From NCBI GenBank assembly GCA_963728125.1, contig CAVSIZ010000019.1:1-64000 (forward strand): a stretch of 64,000 nucleotides of DNA, written 5' to 3'. Shown here in pieces: positions 42,998 to 51,110 of this stretch. The stretch's first letter is position 1. The number at the start of each line of letters is the position of its first letter. The translations under genes were made by a program, and so were the position numbers. Under the pieces are notes generated by a model that did no database searches, had not been told where the DNA came from, and saw nothing but the letters and a program-made list of their open reading frames with translations. Source of the DNA: CAWDCV01 sp963728125. GTDB taxonomy: Bacteria; Actinomycetota; Actinomycetes; CAWDCV01.

Positions 42998-43130
42998 GTC
43001 GTGAAGATCGCCGTGAACGTTAGGCCGGCCGTGTAGATCGTCGTGAAACGTTACGCCCGGCCGTGTAGATCGCCGTGAGCGCGAGCCCGTCTGTGCGCGT
43101 GCTGAACTTTCACGACGATCTACACGACTA
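42998..43130. repeat. Repeat cluster built on GTGTAGATCGTCGTGAAA, direct and inverted
   Basis: Three direct units (from 42998, 43027 and 43059) share GTGTAGATCGCCGTGA or GTGTAGATCGTCGTGA, linked by AACGTTA and CCGGCC. An inverted unit TTTCACGACGATCTACAC (43108-43125) is the perfect complement of 43031-43048. It fills the gap between the convergent hydrolase and livF genes. A long stem (18 bp, 59-nt loop) could form; terminator or dispersed repeat. Confidence 0.8.
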
Positions 43131-43150
43131 GCCCCGCAGGGCGTGCCGGG

Positions 43151-43870
43151 TCAGCGCTGGGCGAGCGCCGCCTCGCCGAGGAACGCGCGCAGCACCGAGG
43201 CGTGCGAACGTGCTGCGTCGGCCGGGCCGCTGAACACGACCTCGCCGCGCGCCATCGCCGACACTTCGTCAGCGACGTCGAGACCGGCCTCGGCGTTCTG
43301 CTCGACCATGAGGATCCCGATGCCGGCGTCGGCCATGGTTCGCACGCTGCCGAGCACCGTCTCGACCATGGTCGGCGCGAGGCCCATCGACGGCTCGTCG
43401 AGCAGGATGATCTTCGGCTGAGCCATCAGTGCCCGCCCGAACGCGAGCATTTGCTGCTCGCCGCCGCTGAGAAGGCCGGCCGCGCCGCCCCGCCGCTCCT
43501 TCAAGACCGGGAACATCTCGAAGACCCGGTCGAGCGACTCATCGAGCTTGCCGCGCGGCGCCGTGAACGCACCCAAGCGCAGGTTCTCCTGCACGGTTAG
43601 CGGGCCGAAGATCTTGCGGCCCTCGGGAACGAGCACCATTCCGGCCTGGACAACCTTGTGTGCGGGCGCGCCGGTGATGTCGTTCCCCTCAAGAGTCACC
43701 GTGCCGGCTTTGGGCGGATGGGCTCCGGCGGCAGCGCGCAGCGTCGTCGTCTTGCCGGCACCATTCGCGCCGAGAACGAGAGTGACTCGGCCTTGCGTCG
43801 CTGACAGAGTGACGCCACGGACGGCCTCCACCTTGCCGTAGCTCACGTACAAGTCGCGGATCTCAAGCAC
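43151..43870 (-). CDS. livF: Branched-chain amino acid-type ABC transporter ATPase LivF
   Basis: 239 residues. Walker A GANGAGKTT, signature LSGGEQQMLAFGRALM, Walker B IILLDEPSMGL and the switch His region are intact. It is one of two ATPases of a Liv-type importer. GTG start overlapping the livG stop by 8 nt. The gene order livJ-livH-livM-livG-livF is complete. Confidence 0.93.
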   Translation of the reverse strand: MLEIRDLYVSYGKVEAVRGVTLSATQGRVTLVLGANGAGKTTTLRAAAGAHPPKAGTVTLEGNDITGAPAHKVVQAGMVLVPEGRKIFGPLTVQENLRLGAFTAPRGKLDESLDRVFEMFPVLKERRGGAAGLLSGGEQQMLAFGRALMAQPKIILLDEPSMGLAPTMVETVLGSVRTMADAGIGILMVEQNAEAGLDVADEVSAMARGEVVFSGPADAARSHASVLRAFLGEAALAQR

Positions 43871-44663
43871 GGCGCCCCCACCGCTTCCCCAGGTAAGCCT
43901 CGCGGACGCTGTCCTCGCGCACGACGTCCTCCGGCGGCCCCTCGGCGATCAGCTTTCCGAAGTTCATGGCGATCAGCCAGTCGCAGGTATCGAGCATCAT
44001 CTGGACGTCGTGCTCGACGAGGAGCTGCGTCAACCCCTCCTGCTTCAGGTCTTGCAGCAGCTGCGAGACCTCGTGCCGCTCGCCGGAGTTCATGCCGGCC
44101 GTCGGTTCGTCGAGCAGGAGCAGCCGCGGCCGGGTGGCGATGGCGCGGGCGATCTCGACCCGTCGCTGCGAGCCGTACGAGAGCTCGCCGGGCCACGCTC
44201 GCTCGAGCCCGGACAGCCCGGTGCGCTGGACGGCCGCGTCGACGTCGTCGGCTTCTGGAGTCGACCCCGCACCATTGCGCGATCGGCGCAGCCCAGAGAG
44301 AAGCCCGCCGCCAGCCGCCAGGTCGGCGCCGAGCTCAATGTTCTCGCGTACGGTCAGGCCGGGCAGCAGTCGCACGGTCTGGAACGTCCGCGCCACGCCG
44401 CGGCGCGCGACCTGCGCGGTCGGCACCGTGTCGTACTCCTCGCCGGCGAGCCGAAGCGACCCCGCCGTCAGGTTGACGTAGCGCGTGAACGCGGCGAGCA
44501 GCGTGCTCTTGCCCGAGCCGTTCGGCCCGAGGATGCCGAAGATCTTTCCCGGCGTGATGTCGAACGTGATGCCGTCGACAGCCTTGACGCCGCCAAAGTG
44601 CACCTTGACGTCGCGAACCTCGAGCACCGGTGTTTCGACCGCGGTGGCGCTCGGCGTGCTCAT
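43863..44663 (-). CDS. livG: Branched-chain amino acid-type ABC transporter ATPase LivG
   Basis: 266 residues from ATG 44663 (MSTPSATAVETPVLEV); the open frame upstream is antisense-like noise. Walker A GPNGSGKST, the LivG-type AFTRYVNLTAGSLRLAGEEY insertion, signature LSYGSQRRVEIARAI, Walker B LLLLDEPTAGMN. ATGA overlap with livM. Confidence 0.93.
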   Translation of the reverse strand: MSTPSATAVETPVLEVRDVKVHFGGVKAVDGITFDITPGKIFGILGPNGSGKSTLLAAFTRYVNLTAGSLRLAGEEYDTVPTAQVARRGVARTFQTVRLLPGLTVRENIELGADLAAGGGLLSGLRRSRNGAGSTPEADDVDAAVQRTGLSGLERAWPGELSYGSQRRVEIARAIATRPRLLLLDEPTAGMNSGERHEVSQLLQDLKQEGLTQLLVEHDVQMMLDTCDWLIAMNFGKLIAEGPPEDVVREDSVREAYLGKRWGRRA

Positions 44664-45637
44664 CGTGGGCTCCGCTCGTCGACCGTCCCAAGCGATGCCA
44701 GCGCCGCCTCGGCCCGCGCCTCGCTGTCCTCGGCCTCGGCCTGCGCCAGGGCCGCAACCGGCACCGATTCCTCCGCTCGGATGACCGGTCGGCGCCGCCG
44801 CTGCCAGCGCCGCCAGCCGTCTTTCATGACGCCGAGCAGGCCGCCGGGCATGAAGATCGCCGCCAAGGCGACGAGCGTGCCGTACACGAGGTGCTGCCAC
44901 TCACCGATCTGCTCGAGCACCGATGGCAGCCAGGTGAAGATCACCGCACCGATCAGGGCCCCCACCCAGGAGGCCGTGCCGCCGATGATCATCATCGTGA
45001 GTGCGAGGACGACGAGAATGAAGCCGATGTCGCCCGGGCCGATCGTCGTCCGAACGATGGCGTTCATCGCCCCCGCCGTCGCTCCGAGCGCGCCGCTCGC
45101 CACGAAGGCCGCCTGTCGGTACCGCCGCACGTTGACACCGACCGATGCCGCCAGCTCGGGATCCTCCCGGACCGCTTCGATGCGCCGACCGAGCGTCCCT
45201 CGTTCGGTGTATGCCAGCGCGAGGACCGCGACGAGCGCAAAAGCCAGCAGCATCACTGTGGGCAGGTCGGCGAGCACGCCGAACAGGCCGATGACCCCAC
45301 CGGTCAGTTGTCCGCCATTGATCGCTACGACGGCGATGATCAGCGTGAACGCGATCGTGGCCATACCGAGGTAGAGACCAGCGAGCCGGGCGACGACCAG
45401 GCCGAGAACGAAGCACACCACGACCCCGACGACCATCGCGCCGAGGATCGCGACCACCGCTGATACCTGGCGCTCGAGGATCAGGATGGCGGCGGTGTAG
45501 CCGCCGATGCCGTACGCGCCCACGCCGGCGAACGAGAAGACGCCGAACCGGAAGGGCACCTGCAGGCTCAGCGCCAGCAGCAGGTTGATGATCGTCCCCT
45601 GAACGAGGACGAAGTTCGCGTCGTACCAGTCGATCAT
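44660..45637 (-). CDS. livM: Branched-chain amino acid-type ABC transporter permease LivM
   Basis: 325 residues with about nine hydrophobic helices. The family EAA-like segment GRRIEAVREDPELAASVGVNVRRYRQAAFVASGALGATAGAM is clear. The C terminus has a charged tail (RRWQRRRRPVIRAEE). It forms the membrane channel with LivH. Confidence 0.92.
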   Translation of the reverse strand: MIDWYDANFVLVQGTIINLLLALSLQVPFRFGVFSFAGVGAYGIGGYTAAILILERQVSAVVAILGAMVVGVVVCFVLGLVVARLAGLYLGMATIAFTLIIAVVAINGGQLTGGVIGLFGVLADLPTVMLLAFALVAVLALAYTERGTLGRRIEAVREDPELAASVGVNVRRYRQAAFVASGALGATAGAMNAIVRTTIGPGDIGFILVVLALTMMIIGGTASWVGALIGAVIFTWLPSVLEQIGEWQHLVYGTLVALAAIFMPGGLLGVMKDGWRRWQRRRRPVIRAEESVPVAALAQAEAEDSEARAEAALASLGTVDERSPR

Positions 45638-45647
45638 GTCGGCGACC

Positions 45648-46538
45648 TCACGTTCGACGCACTTCGGCTCGACCGAACAAGCCCTGCGGGCGGATCAGCA
45701 GGACCAGGAAGATGATGCCGAATGACACGGCGCCGACCCAGGTCCCCGATGTCTCGGTCAGCACGATCGTCTCGATCAGCGCGAGGGCGAACGACCCGAC
45801 CACCACGCCGGCCACGCTGCCGACGCCGCCCAGGATCACGGCGGCGAACGCCTTGACGAGCAGGGTGTCGCCGCTCTCCGGCGTGATCGCACCGAGGTTG
45901 AGCGTGAGAAGCACACCGGCGAGGCCCGCGAGCGCTCCGGCGACGGCCATGATGCCGATCGCCATTCGGCCGCGGTTCACGCCCATGAGCGATGTCGTCT
46001 CGCTGTCGACGCCGATCGCCCGCAGCGCCAGGCCGCGACGCGACCGCTGCAGCCAGTAGGCCATCACGGCGCTGATGCCGAGACCGGCCACGATGATGAT
46101 GATCTGGGTGTTGCTAATGCGCGCGCCAAGGAATTCGTATGTCTTGGACGTGAACGTCGTCGAGGTGAAGCCGAACGGGTTGCTGCGCGTCTGGTACTGC
46201 GCGATTGCCAGCGGAATCGTCGCGACGCCGATGGCAGCGATCAGGATTTGCAGCTCGGCGGTGCGGAAGTCCTTGGCTCGGCGCAGGATCGGTTCGAACA
46301 CGAGCACTTCGGTCGCCACCGACATCAGCGCACCGACGGTGACGCCGATCGCCACCAGCCCGAGCAGCGACAGCTCCACGCGCTGGTCGACGAGGTAGGT
46401 GACGAAGGCGGCGAACATGAAGTTGACGCCGTGCGCGAAGTTGAGGATGCCGATGGTCCCCCAGACCACGCTCATCCCCAGCGCGAACAGCAGGTAGATC
46501 GAGCCCAGCGACACGGCACTGATCAGGTTCTGCAGCAT
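45648..46538 (-). CDS. livH: Branched-chain amino acid-type ABC transporter permease LivH
   Basis: 296 residues, about eight helices. N terminus MLQNLISAVSLGSIYLLFALG and NFAHGVNFMFAAF are diagnostic of LivH, as is RRGLALRAIGVDSETTSLMGVNRGR. Ten bases separate its stop from livM. An 80-nt gap to livJ upstream contains a GC hairpin. Confidence 0.93.
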   Translation of the reverse strand: MLQNLISAVSLGSIYLLFALGMSVVWGTIGILNFAHGVNFMFAAFVTYLVDQRVELSLLGLVAIGVTVGALMSVATEVLVFEPILRRAKDFRTAELQILIAAIGVATIPLAIAQYQTRSNPFGFTSTTFTSKTYEFLGARISNTQIIIIVAGLGISAVMAYWLQRSRRGLALRAIGVDSETTSLMGVNRGRMAIGIMAVAGALAGLAGVLLTLNLGAITPESGDTLLVKAFAAVILGGVGSVAGVVVGSFALALIETIVLTETSGTWVGAVSFGIIFLVLLIRPQGLFGRAEVRRT

Positions 46539-46578
46539 GCTGCCCTTCCCTTTCGTCCCTCCGTCACACACGGCGAGA

Positions 46579-46609
46579 CGGGGCGGAGGCCGTCGCGACC
46601 TCCGCCCCG
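46579..46609. terminator. GC-rich hairpin between livJ and livH (attenuator-like)
   Basis: Perfect 11-bp arms CGGGGCGGAGG (46579-46589) and CCTCCGCCCCG (46599-46609) with a 9-nt loop, just after the livJ stop on the transcript. No T-tract. It probably partially terminates or stabilises the 5' message so the binding protein is made in excess. Confidence 0.65.
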
Positions 46610-46618
46610 GACCCGACC

Positions 46619-47821
46619 TCAGAGGTCTGTGAGAATGATCTCCTTGGTGCCGTCCCATTGCACTACCAGGCCGGGAAGTCGGGCGTCGTTGCCCTCGAAG
46701 GTGATCTCACCGAGGGCGCCGGTGAACCCTTCGCCGGCGATGGACTGCAGCCCTGCCTGGATCCCTGCGCGGTCACAGCCCTCGGCGATCGCGCGCGCCA
46801 GCCAGTACGTCCCGTCGTACGCCTCCGCCGCGTAGTTCAGCGGGTTCTCGCCGTACTCCGTGTTGTACGCCTCGACGAAGGCCTGCGTCGATTCGCCCTC
46901 TTCCTCGTAGTTGAACGTCGCGGGCCACGTCATGCCGGCGCCGTCCTGCCCGGCAGGCGCCAGGTTGCCTGCACCCGCACCGGAGTTGCCGATAACGGGG
47001 CCGGTGAAGCCGGCTTGCCGCAGCTGCCGCATCGCCGTCGGGTTCTGCGCGCCGACGAGGAGGATCGCCATCATGTCGGGATCGCCCTCGAGACCCTGCG
47101 AGATCGGTGCGGTGAAGTCCTGCGTGGCCAGCGGGACGCCCACCGACGCCTGGATCTCCACGCCGGTTTCCTCGGCAATGTCGGGAAGGGTCGTCGTGGC
47201 GATTCCGTTCAGCGTCGGGAAGTCGCTGGTGTAGACGACGCTCATCGTCTCCACGCCCTCGGACGTGATGTAGTCGGCGATCTTCGTGTAGTACGTCGCC
47301 ATCGGCGGGGTAATGCGGAAGGTGTAGTCGCCGATCACGACGCCATCGCTGCCCGCCTGGGAGAACACGATCGGGAGCTGGCCGCGCTCGGCCACCGGGG
47401 CCACCGCTACCGCGGTGCCACTGGTCACCGGGCCAAAGGCAGCGACGTACTCGTCGTTGCTGATGGCCTCCGTCGCCTGGCTGGCCGCAGTCTGAGCGTT
47501 GCCGGCAGTGTCGGAGTACTCCACGACCAGCGTGCTGTCACCGAGGATCTCGGCCTGCTCGTTGATCTCCTTGACTGCGAGCTGGACGCCCTTCTGGGCA
47601 GACAGGCCCGCAAATGCCGCGGGTCCGGTCAGCTCCTGGATCGCCGCAACCTTCACCTCACCGGGGAGCTCGCAGCTGCCGCCACCGCCACCGGCCGCAG
47701 TGCCGCCCCCGCTCTCCTCGTCGCCGCCACCGGAACCACAGGCGGCGAGGGCCAGGAGCGCGGCGGACAGGACGGCTGCCATCCACCCCCGACGCGCCGT
47801 CCCCGTACGGTGTGCGCCCAT
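46619..47821 (-). CDS. livJ: Substrate-binding lipoprotein of the Liv-type ABC transporter
   Basis: 400 residues. Signal peptide with lipobox LAAC (about residues 25-28), a Gly-rich spacer, then a type I periplasmic-binding fold: VKVAAIQELTGPAAFAGL, AAFGPVTSGTAVAVAPVAE, VVYTSDFPTLNG, YAAEAYDGTYWLARAI. The ATG at 47821 has GGAGG at good spacing; an ATG 12 nt upstream is less likely. Known family ligands are branched amino acids, amides, urea or aromatic/alicyclic acids; here the catabolic setting suggests a carboxylate (inference). Divergent from the acyl-CoA synthetase. Confidence 0.92.
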   Translation of the reverse strand: MGAHRTGTARRGWMAAVLSAALLALAACGSGGGDEESGGGTAAGGGGGSCELPGEVKVAAIQELTGPAAFAGLSAQKGVQLAVKEINEQAEILGDSTLVVEYSDTAGNAQTAASQATEAISNDEYVAAFGPVTSGTAVAVAPVAERGQLPIVFSQAGSDGVVIGDYTFRITPPMATYYTKIADYITSEGVETMSVVYTSDFPTLNGIATTTLPDIAEETGVEIQASVGVPLATQDFTAPISQGLEGDPDMMAILLVGAQNPTAMRQLRQAGFTGPVIGNSGAGAGNLAPAGQDGAGMTWPATFNYEEEGESTQAFVEAYNTEYGENPLNYAAEAYDGTYWLARAIAEGCDRAGIQAGLQSIAGEGFTGALGEITFEGNDARLPGLVVQWDGTKEIILTDL

Positions 47822-47826
47822 CCCTA

Positions 47827-47850
47827 CCTCCATTAGATGTGAATATCATG
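47827..47850 (-). promoter_or_regulatory. Island 24-bp motif, copy 5
   Basis: On the minus strand CATGATATTCACATC then TAATGGAGG, ending in the livJ Shine-Dalgarno. It shares CATGATATTC with copies 2 and 8. A 14-bp perfect palindrome ATCATGCGCATGAT (47845-47858) overlaps it. Confidence 0.5.
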
Positions 47851-47967
47851 CGCATGATTGGCATGTGAATGCTCACCGTAGGGGTCGGCGAGGCGCGTTG
47901 TCCAGTGCCTGTTCCCGAGCTGTGACATGGGTGTTACACAGGCTCGCCGGTCGACCGGAGGGATGCC

Positions 47968-50127
47968 GTGGAGACGTCAGGATCTCAGCCGGGGCTACTC
48001 CTGCGACCGCTGCTTACGCCGGGCAGCGTGGCCGTGCTCGGAGCGTCACCGCGCGAGGGCGGCCATGCCGGCCGGTTGGTCGCGAACCTCGACCGGACCG
48101 GCTACGCCGGCCGGGTGTTCCCCGTCAATCCGAAGTACGAGCACATCGGGCAGCATCGCTGCTACCCGTCGATCCTCGATGTCGAGGAGCCGGTCGACGC
48201 GGCGTACGTGCTGCTGCCCGCGGCGGGCGTCGTCGAGGCGGTGACGCAGTGCGCGCAGGTCGGCGTGCCCGTGGTCGTCGTCTGCACGTCCGGCTTCGCC
48301 GAGCTCGGCGACGAGGGACGCAAGGAGCAGGAGCGCCTGCTCGACGTGACCCGAGCGTCGGGCACCCGCCTGCTTGGTCCCAACTGCATCGGCGTGCTGA
48401 ACGTGGTCGACCGGTTCGTCGGTTGCCCGACCTTCAATCTCACGGAGGACTTCACGCCTGGCGTCATCAGCGTGCTCACCCACAGCGGCGGCATGGGCAC
48501 GGTCATCGTCAACCGGGCGCAGGCGCGGCGGATCGGCATCCGCGCGATGGTGAGCCTCGGAAACGAAGCCGACCTCGAGATGGCCGAGCTGGTCGACGCG
48601 CTCGTCGACGATCCGGGCACGCGCTGCCTGTGCCTGTTCGTCGAGCAGCTGCGCGACGGTCCTCGGTTCGTGGCGGCCGCCGAACGGGCGCGGGCTGCTG
48701 GCATCCCGATCGTGGTGGTGAAGTCCGGCCGGTCTGAGGCCGGAGCGCGCACCGTACTCGGGCACACCGGAGCGCTAGCAGGAGATGCGGCCGTGTTCTC
48801 GGCGGTGCTGCGCCAGCTCGGCGCGGTCGAGGCGCGCGGCGTCGACGAGATGCTCGACGCGGCGCTGGTGCTCACTCACTGCCGGGCGCCGGACGGTCCA
48901 CGGCTGGGTGCCGTGTCACCGTCGGGCGGTGAGACCGGGTACGTTGCGGACTGGGCGTCGGATCGCGGTCTGGTTCTGCCCGCTGTGCAGCCGGACACCG
49001 AGAACGCGCTGCGGCCCATGATGCGTTTCGGGACGCCCGGCAACCCGCTCGACCCGACGGGCGCGGTCATCGGCGATCGCGACCTACTGCACCGAATGCT
49101 CGACGTGTTCCTCGCCGACGATGGCTTCGACATGGTGCACATTGCGATCCCCGCGTGGGGCGTGTACGACGCGACGGCGCTGCTCCCGACCTTCGTCGAC
49201 GCCGTTCGCACGGCAAGCAAGCCGGCAGTCATCTCCAGCTGGAGCGCTGGACGGCTCACCGAGGCGGCGGACGAGCTCCTGCTCAGCTGCGGGGTGCCCG
49301 TGCTGCCGAGCTCCGACCGCGCCGTTGTCGCGCTCGCACACCTGCACAACTACTGGCACCGGCAGCTCGCGCTCCGCGCGGAGGCGCCACCACCGCTGTC
49401 GCTTGCCGCGCCCGCTGCGGTCGATCCCACGGAGTACGACGCGAAGCGTTGGCTCGCGAGCGAGACGGGCATCGACGTCGCCCGCGAGGTGGTCGTCACC
49501 CGGCCCGACGAGGTCGTCCATACGGTGCGGCAGTTGCAGCGGCCGCTTGTCCTCAAGCTGCTCGCGCGCGGCGTGGTCCACAAGTCCGACATCGGCCTGG
49601 TCGAGCTGGACCTGCGGACCGGTGAGGAGCTGGGAGTGGCCGCCGACCGGCTGGCGGAGCGAGCCACGCAACTCGACCTCGACGTCGAGGGCTATCTGGT
49701 GGCGGAGCAGGCGAGCGGCCTGGAGGTGCTGGTCGGCGGCGTGCAGGACCCGACGTTCGGCCCGATCGTCGCTCTCGGCGCAGGCGGACTGCTCGCCGAG
49801 TACCTCGCGGACACCGCGTTCCTGCTGTGCCCGGCAAGCGAACAACAGGTCAGACAGGCGCTGGCGAGGCTGGCTCTACATCGGCTGCTGTCGGGTGCCC
49901 GCGGCCAGCACTACGACATCGACGCGGTGGTGCGACTGGTCGTCGAGGTGTCCCGCATCCTCGCCGGCTCGCCGTGGCTGGCGGAGCTCGACCTCAACCC
50001 CGTCATCGTCCGGCCGGCCGGACAGGGAGCCGTCGTCGTCGACGCGATGATGCGGATCACTCATCCGGCAGATCCGGCAGATTCGGCAGATCCGCTCGTG
50101 GCTCGATCGCACGCAGCGCCGGGATGA
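47968..50127 (+). CDS. NDP-forming acyl-CoA synthetase (acetate-CoA ligase family, fused subunits)
   Basis: 719 residues. A CoA-binding Rossmann domain (GSVAVLGASPREGGHAGRLVANL, NPKYEHIGQHRCYPSI), a CoA-ligase domain with LTHSGGMGTV and the phospho-His region KSGRSEAGARTVLGHTGALAG, a third domain, then an ATP-grasp domain (VVLKLLARGVVHKSDIGLVELDL, PIVALGAGGLLAEYL, ELDLNPVIVRPAG). It makes acyl-CoA with ADP or GDP formation. GTG start with GGAGGG upstream. Its divergent position from the Liv importer suggests it activates the imported acid. The 3' end overlaps the facing luciferase-like gene by 71 nt. Confidence 0.9.
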   Translation: METSGSQPGLLLRPLLTPGSVAVLGASPREGGHAGRLVANLDRTGYAGRVFPVNPKYEHIGQHRCYPSILDVEEPVDAAYVLLPAAGVVEAVTQCAQVGVPVVVVCTSGFAELGDEGRKEQERLLDVTRASGTRLLGPNCIGVLNVVDRFVGCPTFNLTEDFTPGVISVLTHSGGMGTVIVNRAQARRIGIRAMVSLGNEADLEMAELVDALVDDPGTRCLCLFVEQLRDGPRFVAAAERARAAGIPIVVVKSGRSEAGARTVLGHTGALAGDAAVFSAVLRQLGAVEARGVDEMLDAALVLTHCRAPDGPRLGAVSPSGGETGYVADWASDRGLVLPAVQPDTENALRPMMRFGTPGNPLDPTGAVIGDRDLLHRMLDVFLADDGFDMVHIAIPAWGVYDATALLPTFVDAVRTASKPAVISSWSAGRLTEAADELLLSCGVPVLPSSDRAVVALAHLHNYWHRQLALRAEAPPPLSLAAPAAVDPTEYDAKRWLASETGIDVAREVVVTRPDEVVHTVRQLQRPLVLKLLARGVVHKSDIGLVELDLRTGEELGVAADRLAERATQLDLDVEGYLVAEQASGLEVLVGGVQDPTFGPIVALGAGGLLAEYLADTAFLLCPASEQQVRQALARLALHRLLSGARGQHYDIDAVVRLVVEVSRILAGSPWLAELDLNPVIVRPAGQGAVVVDAMMRITHPADPADSADPLVARSHAAPG

Positions 50128-51103
50128 CCTCGCGGCCGAGGTCACGTACCAGCGCGATGGCGTCGTCAGCGCTCATCGACGGCCACTGCGGCCGGAGCAG
50201 CAACGGCTCGATGGGGAACGCGCGAGCGAGCGACTGCACCTGGGCGATCACCTGCTCGGATGTACCGAGCAGCGCGTGCCGGCGGACAAGATCGGTGAAG
50301 TGCTCGTCGACGTCAGCCTCGCCGTACACGTCCAGGCCGCGCTGGGTGTAGGCGAGATAGCGGTCGCGGGACACCGCGAGGTAGCGCTCGACGGCGTCCT
50401 CGACGCTGCGACCGAGCATGACGTTGCGCCGCAGCGGTTGCGGTGTCATCGGCCGGCCGCGCGCGGCGAAGCCGTCTCGCACGGCCTCGAGCCGCTCGCG
50501 GATCTCGTGCGGTTCGGCTTCCGGATTGGTGACGTAACCGTCGCCGAGGCGCCCGGCCCGGCGGGCACCCGCGATCGCGACGCCGCCGACCCAGATCGGC
50601 GGGTGCGGCGTCTGGACCGGGCGCAGGTGCGGCCGGACGTCGCGCAGCTGCCAGAAGCGTCCCTCGTAGGTGACTTCGTCCTGCGTCCAGAGCAGCGGCA
50701 GCAGATCGAGCATCTCGTCCAGACGAGGGGCTCGCTGCTTGTACGGGACACCGAGCGCCTCGAACTCCTCGGCGCGGTAACCGAGGCCGACACCGAAGAC
50801 GTACCGGCCCTCGGTCACCACGTCGAGAGTCGCGATCTCCTCCGCGAGCAGCACCGGGTGGTACAGCGGAGCAATCACGATGTTCGAGATGAGTCGCACG
50901 TGCGGCTCGACGTCGGCGGCCAATCGCGCCAGCAGGGGGATCGGCTGCAGCCAGCGCAGGTCGCCGTACAGGAAGTGCTGGCCGAGGCAGAAGTCGGTGC
51001 AGCCGGCCTTCTGCGCGGCCTCGACGAGCCGGCGGATGTCCGCGAATTGCGTGGCTGCGGGCAGGTCCGCCCGTACGTCGCTGAGGTGGATGCCGACTCT
51101 CAT
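50057..51103 (-). CDS. LLM class (luciferase-like) oxidoreductase, paralogue B
   Basis: 348 residues. FCLGQHFLYGDLRWLQP, ISNIVIAPLYHPVLLAEEIATLD, FGVGLGYRAEEFEALG, PPIWVGGVAIAGARRAGRLGDG and LLGTSEQVIAQ place it close to paralogue A. The tail (LPNLPDLPDE) is encoded by a 9-bp tandem repeat that lies within the convergent acyl-CoA synthetase gene. Last gene of a three-gene operon: DUF385, P450, LLM. Confidence 0.9.
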   Translation of the reverse strand: MRVGIHLSDVRADLPAATQFADIRRLVEAAQKAGCTDFCLGQHFLYGDLRWLQPIPLLARLAADVEPHVRLISNIVIAPLYHPVLLAEEIATLDVVTEGRYVFGVGLGYRAEEFEALGVPYKQRAPRLDEMLDLLPLLWTQDEVTYEGRFWQLRDVRPHLRPVQTPHPPIWVGGVAIAGARRAGRLGDGYVTNPEAEPHEIRERLEAVRDGFAARGRPMTPQPLRRNVMLGRSVEDAVERYLAVSRDRYLAYTQRGLDVYGEADVDEHFTDLVRRHALLGTSEQVIAQVQSLARAFPIEPLLLRPQWPSMSADDAIALVRDLGREVIPALRAIEPRADLPNLPDLPDE

Positions 51104-51110
51104 GCGGCCC

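Noticed and set aside
42998..43130. Repeats at 42998-43130 considered as a CRISPR array
   Set aside because: Units are uneven, one is inverted, spacers are 8-20 nt and there are no cas genes.
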